Below are positions 17,481 through 26,212 of a DNA stretch of 32,783 nucleotides, piece after piece. A program made the position numbers and the translations under genes. The DNA is from an uncultured Flavobacteriales bacterium (lineage in GTDB: Bacteria; Bacteroidota; Bacteroidia; Flavobacteriales; Schleiferiaceae), in assembly GCA_937929815.1 (NCBI GenBank), contig CALFUW010000057.1, positions 1-32,783 of the forward strand. Direction: 5' to 3'. Below the pieces are notes generated by a model that worked only from the letters and a program-made list of their open reading frames with translations, was not told the DNA's origin and ran no database searches. Numbering within the stretch: the stretch's first letter is position 1; every line of letters begins with the position of its first letter.

Positions 17481-18173
17481 GTGAATTATATGATATACAA
17501 AATTTTAGCATTTATTATTTTAAGTGCATCAGTACTTTCTGCACAAAATGAATTAACACAACTCAGAATTAATGAGTTGAAAAAGCAAAAAGAAATAGTT
17601 GATAAAGAAATCGAACAATACAACCAACAACTTGTAAAAATTGAAACACAACTCAATGATGCACAATCTCGTCGCTCTGCACTGATGGCTAATTATGGAA
17701 AGCAGTCCGAAGCATTAAATCGCGAACAAGCGGCTTTGGATGGCTACGACTTAGACCAGCTGAACGCCACCATAAAAAGCATGGAATCTAACATCGCTTC
17801 AAACAATAAAACGATCAAAAAACTCAATGCAAGGGTAGAAAAAAATAATCGTAAAATTCAGAAATTGATGACAGAAAATGAACAAAACAAAGTTCAAATT
17901 GCCCTTTTGACCCAACAAAATGAAACTGCTACTTCAGAAATAAACAATATCCGCGGAACCATTAAAGATATGAATCTCGCGAAGAAAACAAGAAGACTCA
18001 ATAAGTCTCAGAGAGCTGTAGCAAAATTGAATCAAAGAAGAAGTAAAATTGACAGTGAAATTGAATATTATAAAAAGCAAAAATCAGAGACTGAACTCAA
18101 GCGCGAAACAGCCATTCAGCGATTGGAAACCATCCTTCAAACTCTTAAGCTAGAGGAGGCAAAACTCAATTGA
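17481..18173 (+). CDS. Secreted coiled-coil protein, unknown function
   Basis: Signal peptide MIYKILAFIILSASVLSAQ followed by ~200 aa of charged heptad-rich sequence. ORF start is GTG; ATG at 17490 is the alternative. Confidence 0.8.
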   Translation: MNYMIYKILAFIILSASVLSAQNELTQLRINELKKQKEIVDKEIEQYNQQLVKIETQLNDAQSRRSALMANYGKQSEALNREQAALDGYDLDQLNATIKSMESNIASNNKTIKKLNARVEKNNRKIQKLMTENEQNKVQIALLTQQNETATSEINNIRGTIKDMNLAKKTRRLNKSQRAVAKLNQRRSKIDSEIEYYKKQKSETELKRETAIQRLETILQTLKLEEAKLN

Positions 18174-19191
18174 TTTTCTGAGAATTCAGCCACTTGTGAT
18201 ATTGAGCAGCATTGCGCAGATGTTGCTGATAGTCGGCGGTAAAGAGATGATAACCTGGCCTTTGGGGATCAGCGCACATATAAAGGTAGTTGTGCTTCTC
18301 TGCGTTGAGCACTGCTAGTAAAGCAGCCTTTGAAGGAAATAAAATCGGCCCGGGTGGCAGTCCCTTGTACAGGTAAGTATTATAGGGAGAGTTTATTTTC
18401 AGATCTTTGAAATATACCCGGCGCGTCCTGCTGCCCCTTTCCAGTTGAGTGGCATATACCACGGTTGGATCTGCCTGAAGAGGTATGTTTTTTTTCAATC
18501 TATTGATGTACAATCCTGCTACAGTGGGCATTTCATCTGTTTTCTTGGTTTCGCTTTCTACTATAGAGGCTAAAATTCCAACCTCTGTAGGCGAGAGTTT
18601 CAATTTCTTAGACTTTTCCAGATTTTCGTTTGTCCAAAAGTTTTTATAGTACACATGTAATTTTTTTGAAAAATTTTCAGGACTTGTATTCCAAAAAAAC
18701 TCGTATGTATCCGGTATAAACATTAATCGGAATGTTTCGGTGTTAAAACCAAATTGTTGTGCATTTTTTTCATCTGTAAAATAGTTTAAAAAGGTAGATG
18801 AATCTGCTTCAAGATGTCTGGCTGTGATAGATGCAAGTTCTTCAAAAAAAGAAATTGTATTGAAAGTAAACCTTACGGGAGTCTGCTTTCCGGTGCGGAG
18901 AATATCAATGATCATTTTATTGTTCATCTTGTCAGTCAAAACATATCTGCCGGGTTTTACCAGTTGGGGATACTTCAAGACTCTGGCTGCAATGGCAAAA
19001 CTCCATGTATTCTGAAGTACGCGATTAAACAATAAACTGTCTTCAACAGTGGAATAATCGGCTCCTGTAGGTATATAGAGGTCAAAGGTTTTTAGTCGAA
19101 TATTTTCTAATCGAAAGACATATAAATAAAATGCGAAACCTGCCGATATACCAACAATTAAAAGACCGCTCAGAAGTTTGAGAAATTTCAT
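18166..19191 (-). CDS. mltG: Endolytic murein transglycosylase MltG
   Basis: LSPTEVGILASIVESETKKTDEMPTVAGLYINRLKKNIPLQADPTVVYA...SPYNTYLYKGLPPGPILFPSKAALLAVLNAEKHNYLYMCA. Confidence 0.93.
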   Translation of the reverse strand: MKFLKLLSGLLIVGISAGFAFYLYVFRLENIRLKTFDLYIPTGADYSTVEDSLLFNRVLQNTWSFAIAARVLKYPQLVKPGRYVLTDKMNNKMIIDILRTGKQTPVRFTFNTISFFEELASITARHLEADSSTFLNYFTDEKNAQQFGFNTETFRLMFIPDTYEFFWNTSPENFSKKLHVYYKNFWTNENLEKSKKLKLSPTEVGILASIVESETKKTDEMPTVAGLYINRLKKNIPLQADPTVVYATQLERGSRTRRVYFKDLKINSPYNTYLYKGLPPGPILFPSKAALLAVLNAEKHNYLYMCADPQRPGYHLFTADYQQHLRNAAQYHKWLNSQKIN

Positions 19192-21137
19192 TTTAAAAAG
19201 GCAGATAATTCTTTGTACAACTCCGGTACCAAATCACGCATTTTAACCTTCAATTCTTTAAGTTTAAAGTCCGAATTCGTGTGCAGATACAATTGAATCA
19301 AATTCTTATATGCCATGTCGTAATTCGGATTTTCTTCGAGCGATTTTAATAAATATTTTTCCGCATTGACATTATCTTTTTTTAGCAAATACAAATATCC
19401 TATGTTGCCGCTTACTTCATATAAATGGGGTATGGATGAATTTACATCCAATAAGATGCGGAGAGCATCGTCGATATTTCCGATTTTAGCAAGAGATACA
19501 GCATACTTTATTTTAAATTCGTAATGGTGTGGCGCGAGTTCTACACTTTTAATGTAATGGGGTAGTGCACTTTTCACGCCATATGCCTTACCTGCTAAAT
19601 GGGCTGTACGGTACCAAAACCAGGCATTTTTATTTTTCAGAGAGGGGGTATTATATGCGACAGAATCTTTTACTTCCTGAATCAGAGGATACAGCGATCT
19701 GAAAGTTGTGAGTTCTCCGGTGAGATATGCGTAATGAACCCACTCTTTTAAAAACGACCGGCGGTCGCAGGACTTTAGAAGTGCATGGGCGCTGTCCAGG
19801 TACCACTGCAGGGGTTCGAAGCCCTCATACTGTTGTAGGTAGGCCTGCACCTTGCTTCTGACGGAGGGTGATGGATTATTTATGGCGATCAAAGCTGTGA
19901 TTTTCTCGCGTTTTTGTTTTGTATCTAACTTTTTGTGGACACCTATTTTATGGTCGTGAATAGTCACATGAGGTATGTCTACGCTACCCGATGCAGGCAT
20001 ATGACATGCCACACAATTGTCTGCTAAATCACTTCGTACTGAAGGCTTTTCGCGGCATGCAGAACTGTGGTGACAGGATTGGCATTTAGTGTTAAAAAAT
20101 CCGTCTCCCAAATTTCGACTGCTTATGTGAGGGTTGTGGCATGTGGTGCAATCCATCGAATATTTGGATGATTTAAAACACGCGCTTTGAGATAGACGGT
20201 CGGCATGCGATGCCATGATGAAGTGTTCATCATCCTCATATCTTGGCAGATAGACATCCATTACGTCTTTGAGCATCATTCCCGGACGGAAGTCAAAAAA
20301 TGATTTTCCTTCGGCCAAAACTACATTGCCCTGAAGGTGGCAGCGCTGACAGAGCTCAAAACGCAATTTTACCGGAAGTCGTCTGGGATTGACAATGCTG
20401 TAATCAGGGGTACGTGAGGTATCCGTGATTTCACCCCGTAGAATTTTTGCTACATGGGCGCTGCCCGGACCATGGCAACGCTCACAGTCGATACCAAGAG
20501 GTAATGAGTCAAATCGATTTTCACTGCCGGCTAAAAATCCCAGAGGCATGGCATTGTGGCAGCTCATGCATTCAAGCCCTATGGGTCGGCTGAATCGGGT
20601 GTTGTGTCCGTTTTCGAATCCGGGTGGCAGGTCTAATTTATTGGTCTGGGTGTAATATGTAAAAGGCGCCTGAAAGAGGTAACCGTCGCAATCTATCAGA
20701 TGCGAATTGGTATGGTGTCCGGAACCCACGATATAGGTAATCTCCTTCAGATTATGGTAGATTGTATCTTTGCCCTTGAGTTTGAATTCCAGCAGCTTAA
20801 GACGATTTCTGTCAAAACGAGGCAGATAGTAAAACTGAGTGCTGAAATCATATACAGGGCTGACTCCTTGAATCGGAATTGCTGATTTTGAAGTGTCTGC
20901 TACTCCAAAACTGCGTCCCATCCCCGTTTGGATGTAGGTCGAGAAGATGTCGTAATGACAATCTTTACATACATTGATCCCAACATAGCTCACCGTGTCG
21001 CCCATTGACCAAAATAACGATCCGATATCCTCTATGGCTGGTTCCGAGCCGGACTTTTGGCATGAAGAATACATCCAGCCCAATGCCAGGGGCAAAAGAA
21101 CGATCAGATACGTACTAGGTCTTCTCACATTTCTCAA
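19188..21137 (-). CDS. Multiheme cytochrome c family protein (7 CXXCH) with C-terminal TPR domain
   Basis: CKDCH, CMSCH, CERCH, CQRCH, CTTCH, CQSCH, CVACH; TPR-like helices at the C-terminus; signal/lipoprotein-like N-terminus. Confidence 0.88.
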   Translation of the reverse strand: MRNVRRPSTYLIVLLPLALGWMYSSCQKSGSEPAIEDIGSLFWSMGDTVSYVGINVCKDCHYDIFSTYIQTGMGRSFGVADTSKSAIPIQGVSPVYDFSTQFYYLPRFDRNRLKLLEFKLKGKDTIYHNLKEITYIVGSGHHTNSHLIDCDGYLFQAPFTYYTQTNKLDLPPGFENGHNTRFSRPIGLECMSCHNAMPLGFLAGSENRFDSLPLGIDCERCHGPGSAHVAKILRGEITDTSRTPDYSIVNPRRLPVKLRFELCQRCHLQGNVVLAEGKSFFDFRPGMMLKDVMDVYLPRYEDDEHFIMASHADRLSQSACFKSSKYSMDCTTCHNPHISSRNLGDGFFNTKCQSCHHSSACREKPSVRSDLADNCVACHMPASGSVDIPHVTIHDHKIGVHKKLDTKQKREKITALIAINNPSPSVRSKVQAYLQQYEGFEPLQWYLDSAHALLKSCDRRSFLKEWVHYAYLTGELTTFRSLYPLIQEVKDSVAYNTPSLKNKNAWFWYRTAHLAGKAYGVKSALPHYIKSVELAPHHYEFKIKYAVSLAKIGNIDDALRILLDVNSSIPHLYEVSGNIGYLYLLKKDNVNAEKYLLKSLEENPNYDMAYKNLIQLYLHTNSDFKLKELKVKMRDLVPELYKELSAFLK

Positions 21138-21205
21138 AACTCTTCAAAATTGCAAATTAAGATGCGCAGGGAGTTTTTTAAAATGGTCTCCGAGGACAGC
21201 TATGG

Positions 21206-21715
21206 TCAATAATAAAGAAATTTTTGGTAAAAAAAGATATTTACAAATCGACCCTCTCTTCGTATCCAATCTTTTTTTACACCCGTGCGTTTAAAACCAC
21301 ACTTTTCAAACAGGCGTATGCTCGGTTCATTGTAATCAGGGATTTCGGCATAGACCTGATGAAGCCCCAAATACATTTTCCCATGATCGATGATCAGCTC
21401 CAGAGCCTTGGTTCCATACCCTTTGCCCCTGAACTCTTTGGAAATTACAATACCGATGGCTGCTCTTTGATGGACGGCGTGGTATTCGTAGAAATCGATT
21501 AAACCAACTTTGTGATGTTTTGAAATAACTACATATCTCTGTTGACCAGTGATTGCGATATCCTGTCCTGAATTTTCAAGATATTTCATCAGAGTGTAGC
21601 GGCTCCATGGCGAAAGGGTACCACTGATCCACCAATTGGATCGATCATTTTCCATCTTTATCAGGAAGGCAAGATCATCTGGCTCGGGCGCTCGCAGTTC
21701 AATCATTTCCTTCAC
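21206..21715 (-). CDS. GNAT family N-acetyltransferase (RimJ/RimL-like)
   Basis: IELRAPEPDDLAFLIKMEND...IGIVISKEFRGKGYGTKALELIIDHG...NEPSIRLFEKCGFKRTGV. Confidence 0.88.
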   Translation of the reverse strand: MKEMIELRAPEPDDLAFLIKMENDRSNWWISGTLSPWSRYTLMKYLENSGQDIAITGQQRYVVISKHHKVGLIDFYEYHAVHQRAAIGIVISKEFRGKGYGTKALELIIDHGKMYLGLHQVYAEIPDYNEPSIRLFEKCGFKRTGVKKDWIRREGRFVNIFFYQKFLYY

Positions 21716-21723
21716 CTAATGCG

Positions 21724-22500
21724 TCATTTTGGGATGTAATTGCCATCAAATACAAAATGGACCGGCCCTGTAAGCGAAATGCGATCAAATGTTTGACTTT
21801 CCTTAAAAAAGCCCACTCTCAACTCTCCTCCCTTGGTCATGACAGTCACAGAATCATTTATTCCATGCAGAACTGAAGCGACCAAAGCAGCAGCTGTGAC
21901 TCCTGTACCGCAACTCAGCGTTTCTGACTCCACACCACGTTCGTAGGTGCGCACATAGATCCGAGAATTCTCATCCGGGGCTGACATGAAATTTACATTG
22001 ACTCCTCCTGATTTGTCAAAGCGCTGTGCGTACCGAATCTTACGGCCTTCCTGATCTACGTCGATGTGTTCGGGATTTTCGACCGGTACTACAAGGTGTG
22101 GAGACCCTGTATCTACAAAGTATCCGTGCTCATCATTCTGTGGCTGGGAGTGCACATTGAGTTCAAGACTGACGATATCCTCTATGATCCAGGCCTTATG
22201 TTTGCCGTCTATTGCATCGAATAAAGCCGATTTCTCAACAATTCCGAGCATATGGGCAAAGGCCACGATACATCGGCCACCGTTGCCGCACATGGTGCTT
22301 TCCTGTCCGTCGGCGTTGTAGTAAATCATTTTAAAATGCGCATCTTCAGACTTTTCGAGCAACATAAGACCATCAGCTCCTATTCCGGTCCTCCTTTGGC
22401 ACATCTGTGCGATGATATTCCTTGATTTAGGAAAGGTCAATGACCTGTTGTCAACTATTATAAAATCGTTGCCGGTACCCTCAAATTTATAAAACTTCAA
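21724..22500 (-). CDS. dapF: Diaminopimelate epimerase
   Basis: (M)KFYKFEGTGNDFIIVDNR, MCGNGGRCIVAFAHM, ESETLSCGTGVTAAA. Both in-frame candidate starts (22506 and 22500) are TTG; 22500 gives the usual MKFYKxEGTGND N-terminus. Confidence 0.93.
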   Translation of the reverse strand: MKFYKFEGTGNDFIIVDNRSLTFPKSRNIIAQMCQRRTGIGADGLMLLEKSEDAHFKMIYYNADGQESTMCGNGGRCIVAFAHMLGIVEKSALFDAIDGKHKAWIIEDIVSLELNVHSQPQNDEHGYFVDTGSPHLVVPVENPEHIDVDQEGRKIRYAQRFDKSGGVNVNFMSAPDENSRIYVRTYERGVESETLSCGTGVTAAALVASVLHGINDSVTVMTKGGELRVGFFKESQTFDRISLTGPVHFVFDGNYIPK

Positions 22501-22630
22501 TGCCAATGTTATAATATTTAAATAAAAAAATCCAGAACATAAAACTATTTAATTTCTCAGAAAAAAAATTGGGCGATTTTTTGAACTTATAAAATTTTTA
22601 GATGTTTTTATGCAACAAATTTAATTAAAG

Positions 22631-23218
22631 ATGCATGTATCATTTCTAGTGTCCTTCGCTTTCTCTGTCATAATAGCTTCAGGAATTCAAAATTATTTGA
22701 GCAAAATGAATAACTCTGCAGCACAAAATTCCGGTCAATCTTTCTTTGATCTTAAAGCCCGCACCATAGATGGGAAAGATTTTTCTTTTTCTACTTTGAA
22801 GGGCAAAAGGGTTCTTATTGTCAATGTTGCCTCCGAATGTGGCTTCACCCCACAGTACAAAAAACTCCAAACCCTTTTTGATCAGTATAAAGATAAAAAT
22901 TTTGTGATACTTGGATTTCCTTGTAATGATTTCGGGGGTCAGGAGCCCGGTAGCGCCAAGGATATTAAGTCATTCTGCGAAAAAAATTACGGAGTTACTT
23001 TTCAAATGATGGAAAAAGTATCCATAAAAGGTCCTAATCCGCATCCAGTGTACAAATGGCTCACGCAAAAAGAATTAAATGGTAAGTCGAATGCCTCCGT
23101 TCGCTGGAATTTTCACAAGTTTCTCATCGACGAAAATGGCAATTGGGTCTCAGATTATGGAAGTATGACAGATCCCCTGAATGACAAAATTGTCGCGTTT
23201 GCCGCCCGACAAAAATAA
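22631..23218 (+). CDS. Glutathione peroxidase-family thiol peroxidase with N-terminal signal/anchor
   Basis: NVASECGFTPQYKKLQTLFDQYKDKNFVILGFPCNDFGGQEPGS; VRWNFHKFLIDENG. Confidence 0.92.
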   Translation: MHVSFLVSFAFSVIIASGIQNYLSKMNNSAAQNSGQSFFDLKARTIDGKDFSFSTLKGKRVLIVNVASECGFTPQYKKLQTLFDQYKDKNFVILGFPCNDFGGQEPGSAKDIKSFCEKNYGVTFQMMEKVSIKGPNPHPVYKWLTQKELNGKSNASVRWNFHKFLIDENGNWVSDYGSMTDPLNDKIVAFAARQK

Positions 23219-23241
23219 ATTTTTCATGGTGTGTTGATAGG

Positions 23242-23275
23242 ACAGGCCGGCCGCGATGGTCGGCTGTTCTTTTTT
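23242..23275 (+). terminator. Rho-independent terminator of the gpx-like gene
   Basis: ACAG(G)CCGGCC / GGTCGGCTGT stem (one bulge, one G-T pair), loop GCGAT, then tcttttttt. Confidence 0.75.
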
Positions 23276-23282
23276 ACTTTTG
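23275..23282 (+). promoter_or_regulatory. Candidate -7 box (TACTTTTG) for bshC
   Basis: TAnnTTTG match beginning at the end of the upstream terminator T tract; 7 nt before the bshC ATG. Confidence 0.45.
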
Positions 23283-23289
23283 TCCGTTT

Positions 23290-24933
23290 ATGAGCACCCA
23301 ATTGCAAGCCAGTGCGTTTCATTCCATCGAAAAAATCCCTTTTGCCAAAGCAGGCATCTTACCGTCCATCACTCTTGAATATCTGACGGCATCCAAGGCT
23401 CTGGAGCCATTCTTCCACCGTCGGTTCAGCGATGAGGATTTTTACAGCCAGTTGCTGGAAAAGAAAACAGAATATACAGCCGATCGAAGAGCCCTACTCA
23501 CTAAAGTATTGAGACAGCAGTATGATTCAGCGGGCATACAGCCTCGCAATGAACCAATGTTAAATGCTCAAATCGAAGCACTTACTGATGACAATACATT
23601 TGTCATAACCACTGGCCACCAACTGTGTCTTCACACAGGCCCCTTGTATTTTTTATATAAAATTATCAGCGCCATAGCAATGACACGGAGGCTGAAATCT
23701 CTGTATCCGGAGTACTCATTTGTTCCTGTGTTCTGGATGGCCAGTGAAGACCATGATTTTGACGAAGTCAATCATTTTCATCACAATCAGGTCAGATTTC
23801 AGTGGAATCTACCCGAACATACAATGCCCGTGGGCAGGCTTTCGATGAAGGGATATACGGAGATTTTAGATGCCTATTCGAGTTTCCTGAGGCCTCACAA
23901 TGCGCACACAAGAGAGTGGCTCGATATTCTGGAAGACAGCTATCTGAATGCTCACAGCCTGAAGGATGCAACACGAAGGCTCGTTCATACACTGCTCGGT
24001 CATTACGGGGTGGTCATTGTAGACGGGGACGACTCCGAATTGAAAAATTCCTTTCGTTTTCTCATCAAGAACGAAATTCTGCACAAGATTTCCTCTCAGG
24101 CTGTAAAAGCTACTTCTGAGCAGATCGGAAAACTTTGGTTTGCACAGGTACATCCGAGAGATATAAACTTTTTCTATTTAAGCGAAAACGGAAGATTCAG
24201 AATTACAAAAGATGTCGACGGCAGATACCATTCTGGTACACATGTGTGGACCTATAGCGAGTTGGAGTCTGAAATCGAAAAGCATCCCGAGCGGTTTAGT
24301 CCCGACGTGGTTACACGGCCATTGTATCAGGAGTTTATTCTGCCTAATCTGGCATATATCGGAGGTGCCAATGAACTTGCATATTGGTTTCAGCTCAAAG
24401 GACTTTTCTGGGCAAATCAGGTGCCAATGCCTATTCTGCTGCTGCGCAATTCATTTGTCATGCTGAAAAAAAAGGATTTTTCCTTTTTGGAGAAATATTC
24501 TATTTCCAAAAATTACATATTCTTTAAAACTTCGGAAGCTTTAAAAACTCTTGTCAGGAAGAATTCTCCGACGGACACGCATTTTGACCACTACGTCAGA
24601 GAAATGAATGAACTCTACAACAAGATTCAGCAGTACAGTTCTTCAATAGACAAAACATTGGCAGGCAGCGTCATGGCTCAAAAAAAAAGGCATGAAAAAG
24701 GTTTGGAAAAGCTGCGAAGCAAGGTTTTAAAAGCTGAAATGAAAAGAAATGAGTGGCTGGCACAGAAGCTCCTTCAGTTAAGACAAACTGTCTTTCCATA
24801 CGATGTTTTGCAGGAACGCTATGAAAATGTCGGTCAATACTACTGTCAGTATGGGAAAATTTGGCTAAATGAACTGGTTCAAACAGCAGAAATGCCCACA
24901 TTGGATGTGTATGCCGTCTTTTTATCTGATTAG
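23290..24933 (+). CDS. bshC: Bacillithiol biosynthesis cysteine-adding enzyme BshC
   Basis: VITTGHQLCLHTGPLYFLYKIISAI, FVPVFWMASEDHDFDEVNHFH, C-terminal coiled coil and RxNxLQER-like region. Confidence 0.92.
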   Translation: MSTQLQASAFHSIEKIPFAKAGILPSITLEYLTASKALEPFFHRRFSDEDFYSQLLEKKTEYTADRRALLTKVLRQQYDSAGIQPRNEPMLNAQIEALTDDNTFVITTGHQLCLHTGPLYFLYKIISAIAMTRRLKSLYPEYSFVPVFWMASEDHDFDEVNHFHHNQVRFQWNLPEHTMPVGRLSMKGYTEILDAYSSFLRPHNAHTREWLDILEDSYLNAHSLKDATRRLVHTLLGHYGVVIVDGDDSELKNSFRFLIKNEILHKISSQAVKATSEQIGKLWFAQVHPRDINFFYLSENGRFRITKDVDGRYHSGTHVWTYSELESEIEKHPERFSPDVVTRPLYQEFILPNLAYIGGANELAYWFQLKGLFWANQVPMPILLLRNSFVMLKKKDFSFLEKYSISKNYIFFKTSEALKTLVRKNSPTDTHFDHYVREMNELYNKIQQYSSSIDKTLAGSVMAQKKRHEKGLEKLRSKVLKAEMKRNEWLAQKLLQLRQTVFPYDVLQERYENVGQYYCQYGKIWLNELVQTAEMPTLDVYAVFLSD

Positions 24934-25075
24934 GCCTTAGCCAACACCCAACTCCTCACCCAGAGTGAACTACACGGGATCTCCTGCAGTGTAGCTGACA
25001 GTGCCAAATATTTAACCTACTTTACACCAAAAGAGTGCTTTCCTCTACATGTTTTGAATTTACTTTGTCCTGATA

Positions 25076-26212
25076 ATGGCTGTCACCCGTCCGATTCCGA
25101 CCGTTCTTTGGATTACTCCATGGTATCCAAGCCGGATTCATACCACATTGGGAAATTTTGTCGAAAGACATGCTCGTATCGCGTCACGTACAGCGGATAT
25201 TTATCTACTGCACTTCTTTTGCAGCAGCCATACAAACAGTCAGATTGAACCAATAAAGGAAGCTGACTTTCAGGGACATCATTATTTTTACAAAAACTCT
25301 CTTATCGGAAAGGTCAGGCTGCTTGTCCATATGATTCATCACTTGCGGACCCGGTCTGCAAAAACAACCTTTGTTCATCTGACGATCTTTCACGAGACCT
25401 ACTGGATAGCGGTTTTATCCGGGTTAATCTTCCGTAAGCCGGTGATATGCACTGAGCATTGGACGGGATATCACAGTGGAAAGTTTAAGGAATTACCCCT
25501 CTGGAGGAGGATGATGATCCGCTGGTCGAGTGGTTTTGTGGACGAGTTTCTTCCTGTCACGAAACACTTGGGTCAGTGTATGGTACAGTGCTTTCATCGC
25601 AAAATCCCTTACAGCATTATACCCAATGTGGTGGATACGCGGGTTTTCACTCCCGGAGCTGAAGAGAGGAAAAAGTTTGATTTCGTTCATATATCTACCC
25701 TTGATGCGCAACACAAGAGACCTGAAGCGATTCTAAGACAGTTTGCCAAAGTCAAAGGCCAATATCACAGTGCTACGATATCTATGGGTGGTGATGGCGA
25801 CATCAGAGGTCTGAGAAAATTAGCTGAAGAGCTAGGAATTAGCAATTCCGTCACCTTTTTTGGCGAGTTAAATTCACAGGAGGTGGCAGAGAGGTTGAGG
25901 CAGTCATACTGTCTTGTATTGTACAGCAGATATGAAAATTTTCCGTGTGTGATTCCTGAGGCATGGGCTTGCGGGACTCCGGTCATCGCCAGTGATGTAG
26001 GCGGAATTCGCGAGTGGCTTACTGATGAGCTGGGGGTATTGGTAAGCCCTGAGCACGAGGACGATCTGGGGGAGGCCATGCTTTTATTTATGAAAAATAA
26101 GCACAGGTATAAACGCGATTTGCTCGCTGAATATGCCTCAAAACACTTTGGAGAGGAATCGGTCACACAATTGGTGAAATCGATGTACAACCGCCACGTA
26201 AAGCATGATTAA
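25076..26212 (+). CDS. Glycosyltransferase family 4
   Basis: ITPWYPSRIHTTLGNFVERHA; PNVVDTRVFTPG; LVLYSRYENFPCVIPEAWACGTPVIASDVGGIREWL. Confidence 0.9.
   Translation: MAVTRPIPTVLWITPWYPSRIHTTLGNFVERHARIASRTADIYLLHFFCSSHTNSQIEPIKEADFQGHHYFYKNSLIGKVRLLVHMIHHLRTRSAKTTFVHLTIFHETYWIAVLSGLIFRKPVICTEHWTGYHSGKFKELPLWRRMMIRWSSGFVDEFLPVTKHLGQCMVQCFHRKIPYSIIPNVVDTRVFTPGAEERKKFDFVHISTLDAQHKRPEAILRQFAKVKGQYHSATISMGGDGDIRGLRKLAEELGISNSVTFFGELNSQEVAERLRQSYCLVLYSRYENFPCVIPEAWACGTPVIASDVGGIREWLTDELGVLVSPEHEDDLGEAMLLFMKNKHRYKRDLLAEYASKHFGEESVTQLVKSMYNRHVKHD

Noticed and set aside
23792-24153. Antisense and alternate-frame ORFs over bshC and many other genes in the track
   Set aside because: Lie entirely inside well-supported genes and show no recognisable motifs; expected by-product of coding sequence.
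24970-24994. CTACAC...GTGTAG inverted repeat downstream of bshC
   Set aside because: Only a 6-bp stem with a 13-nt loop and no T tract; not enough for a terminator or operator call.
25076-26212. GT4 gene next to bshC considered as bshA
   Set aside because: N-terminus (ITPWYPSRIHTTLGNFVERHA) resembles generic surface-polysaccharide GT4 enzymes and lacks the GGSGVVATELG-type start of BshA; it overlaps the flippase gene instead.
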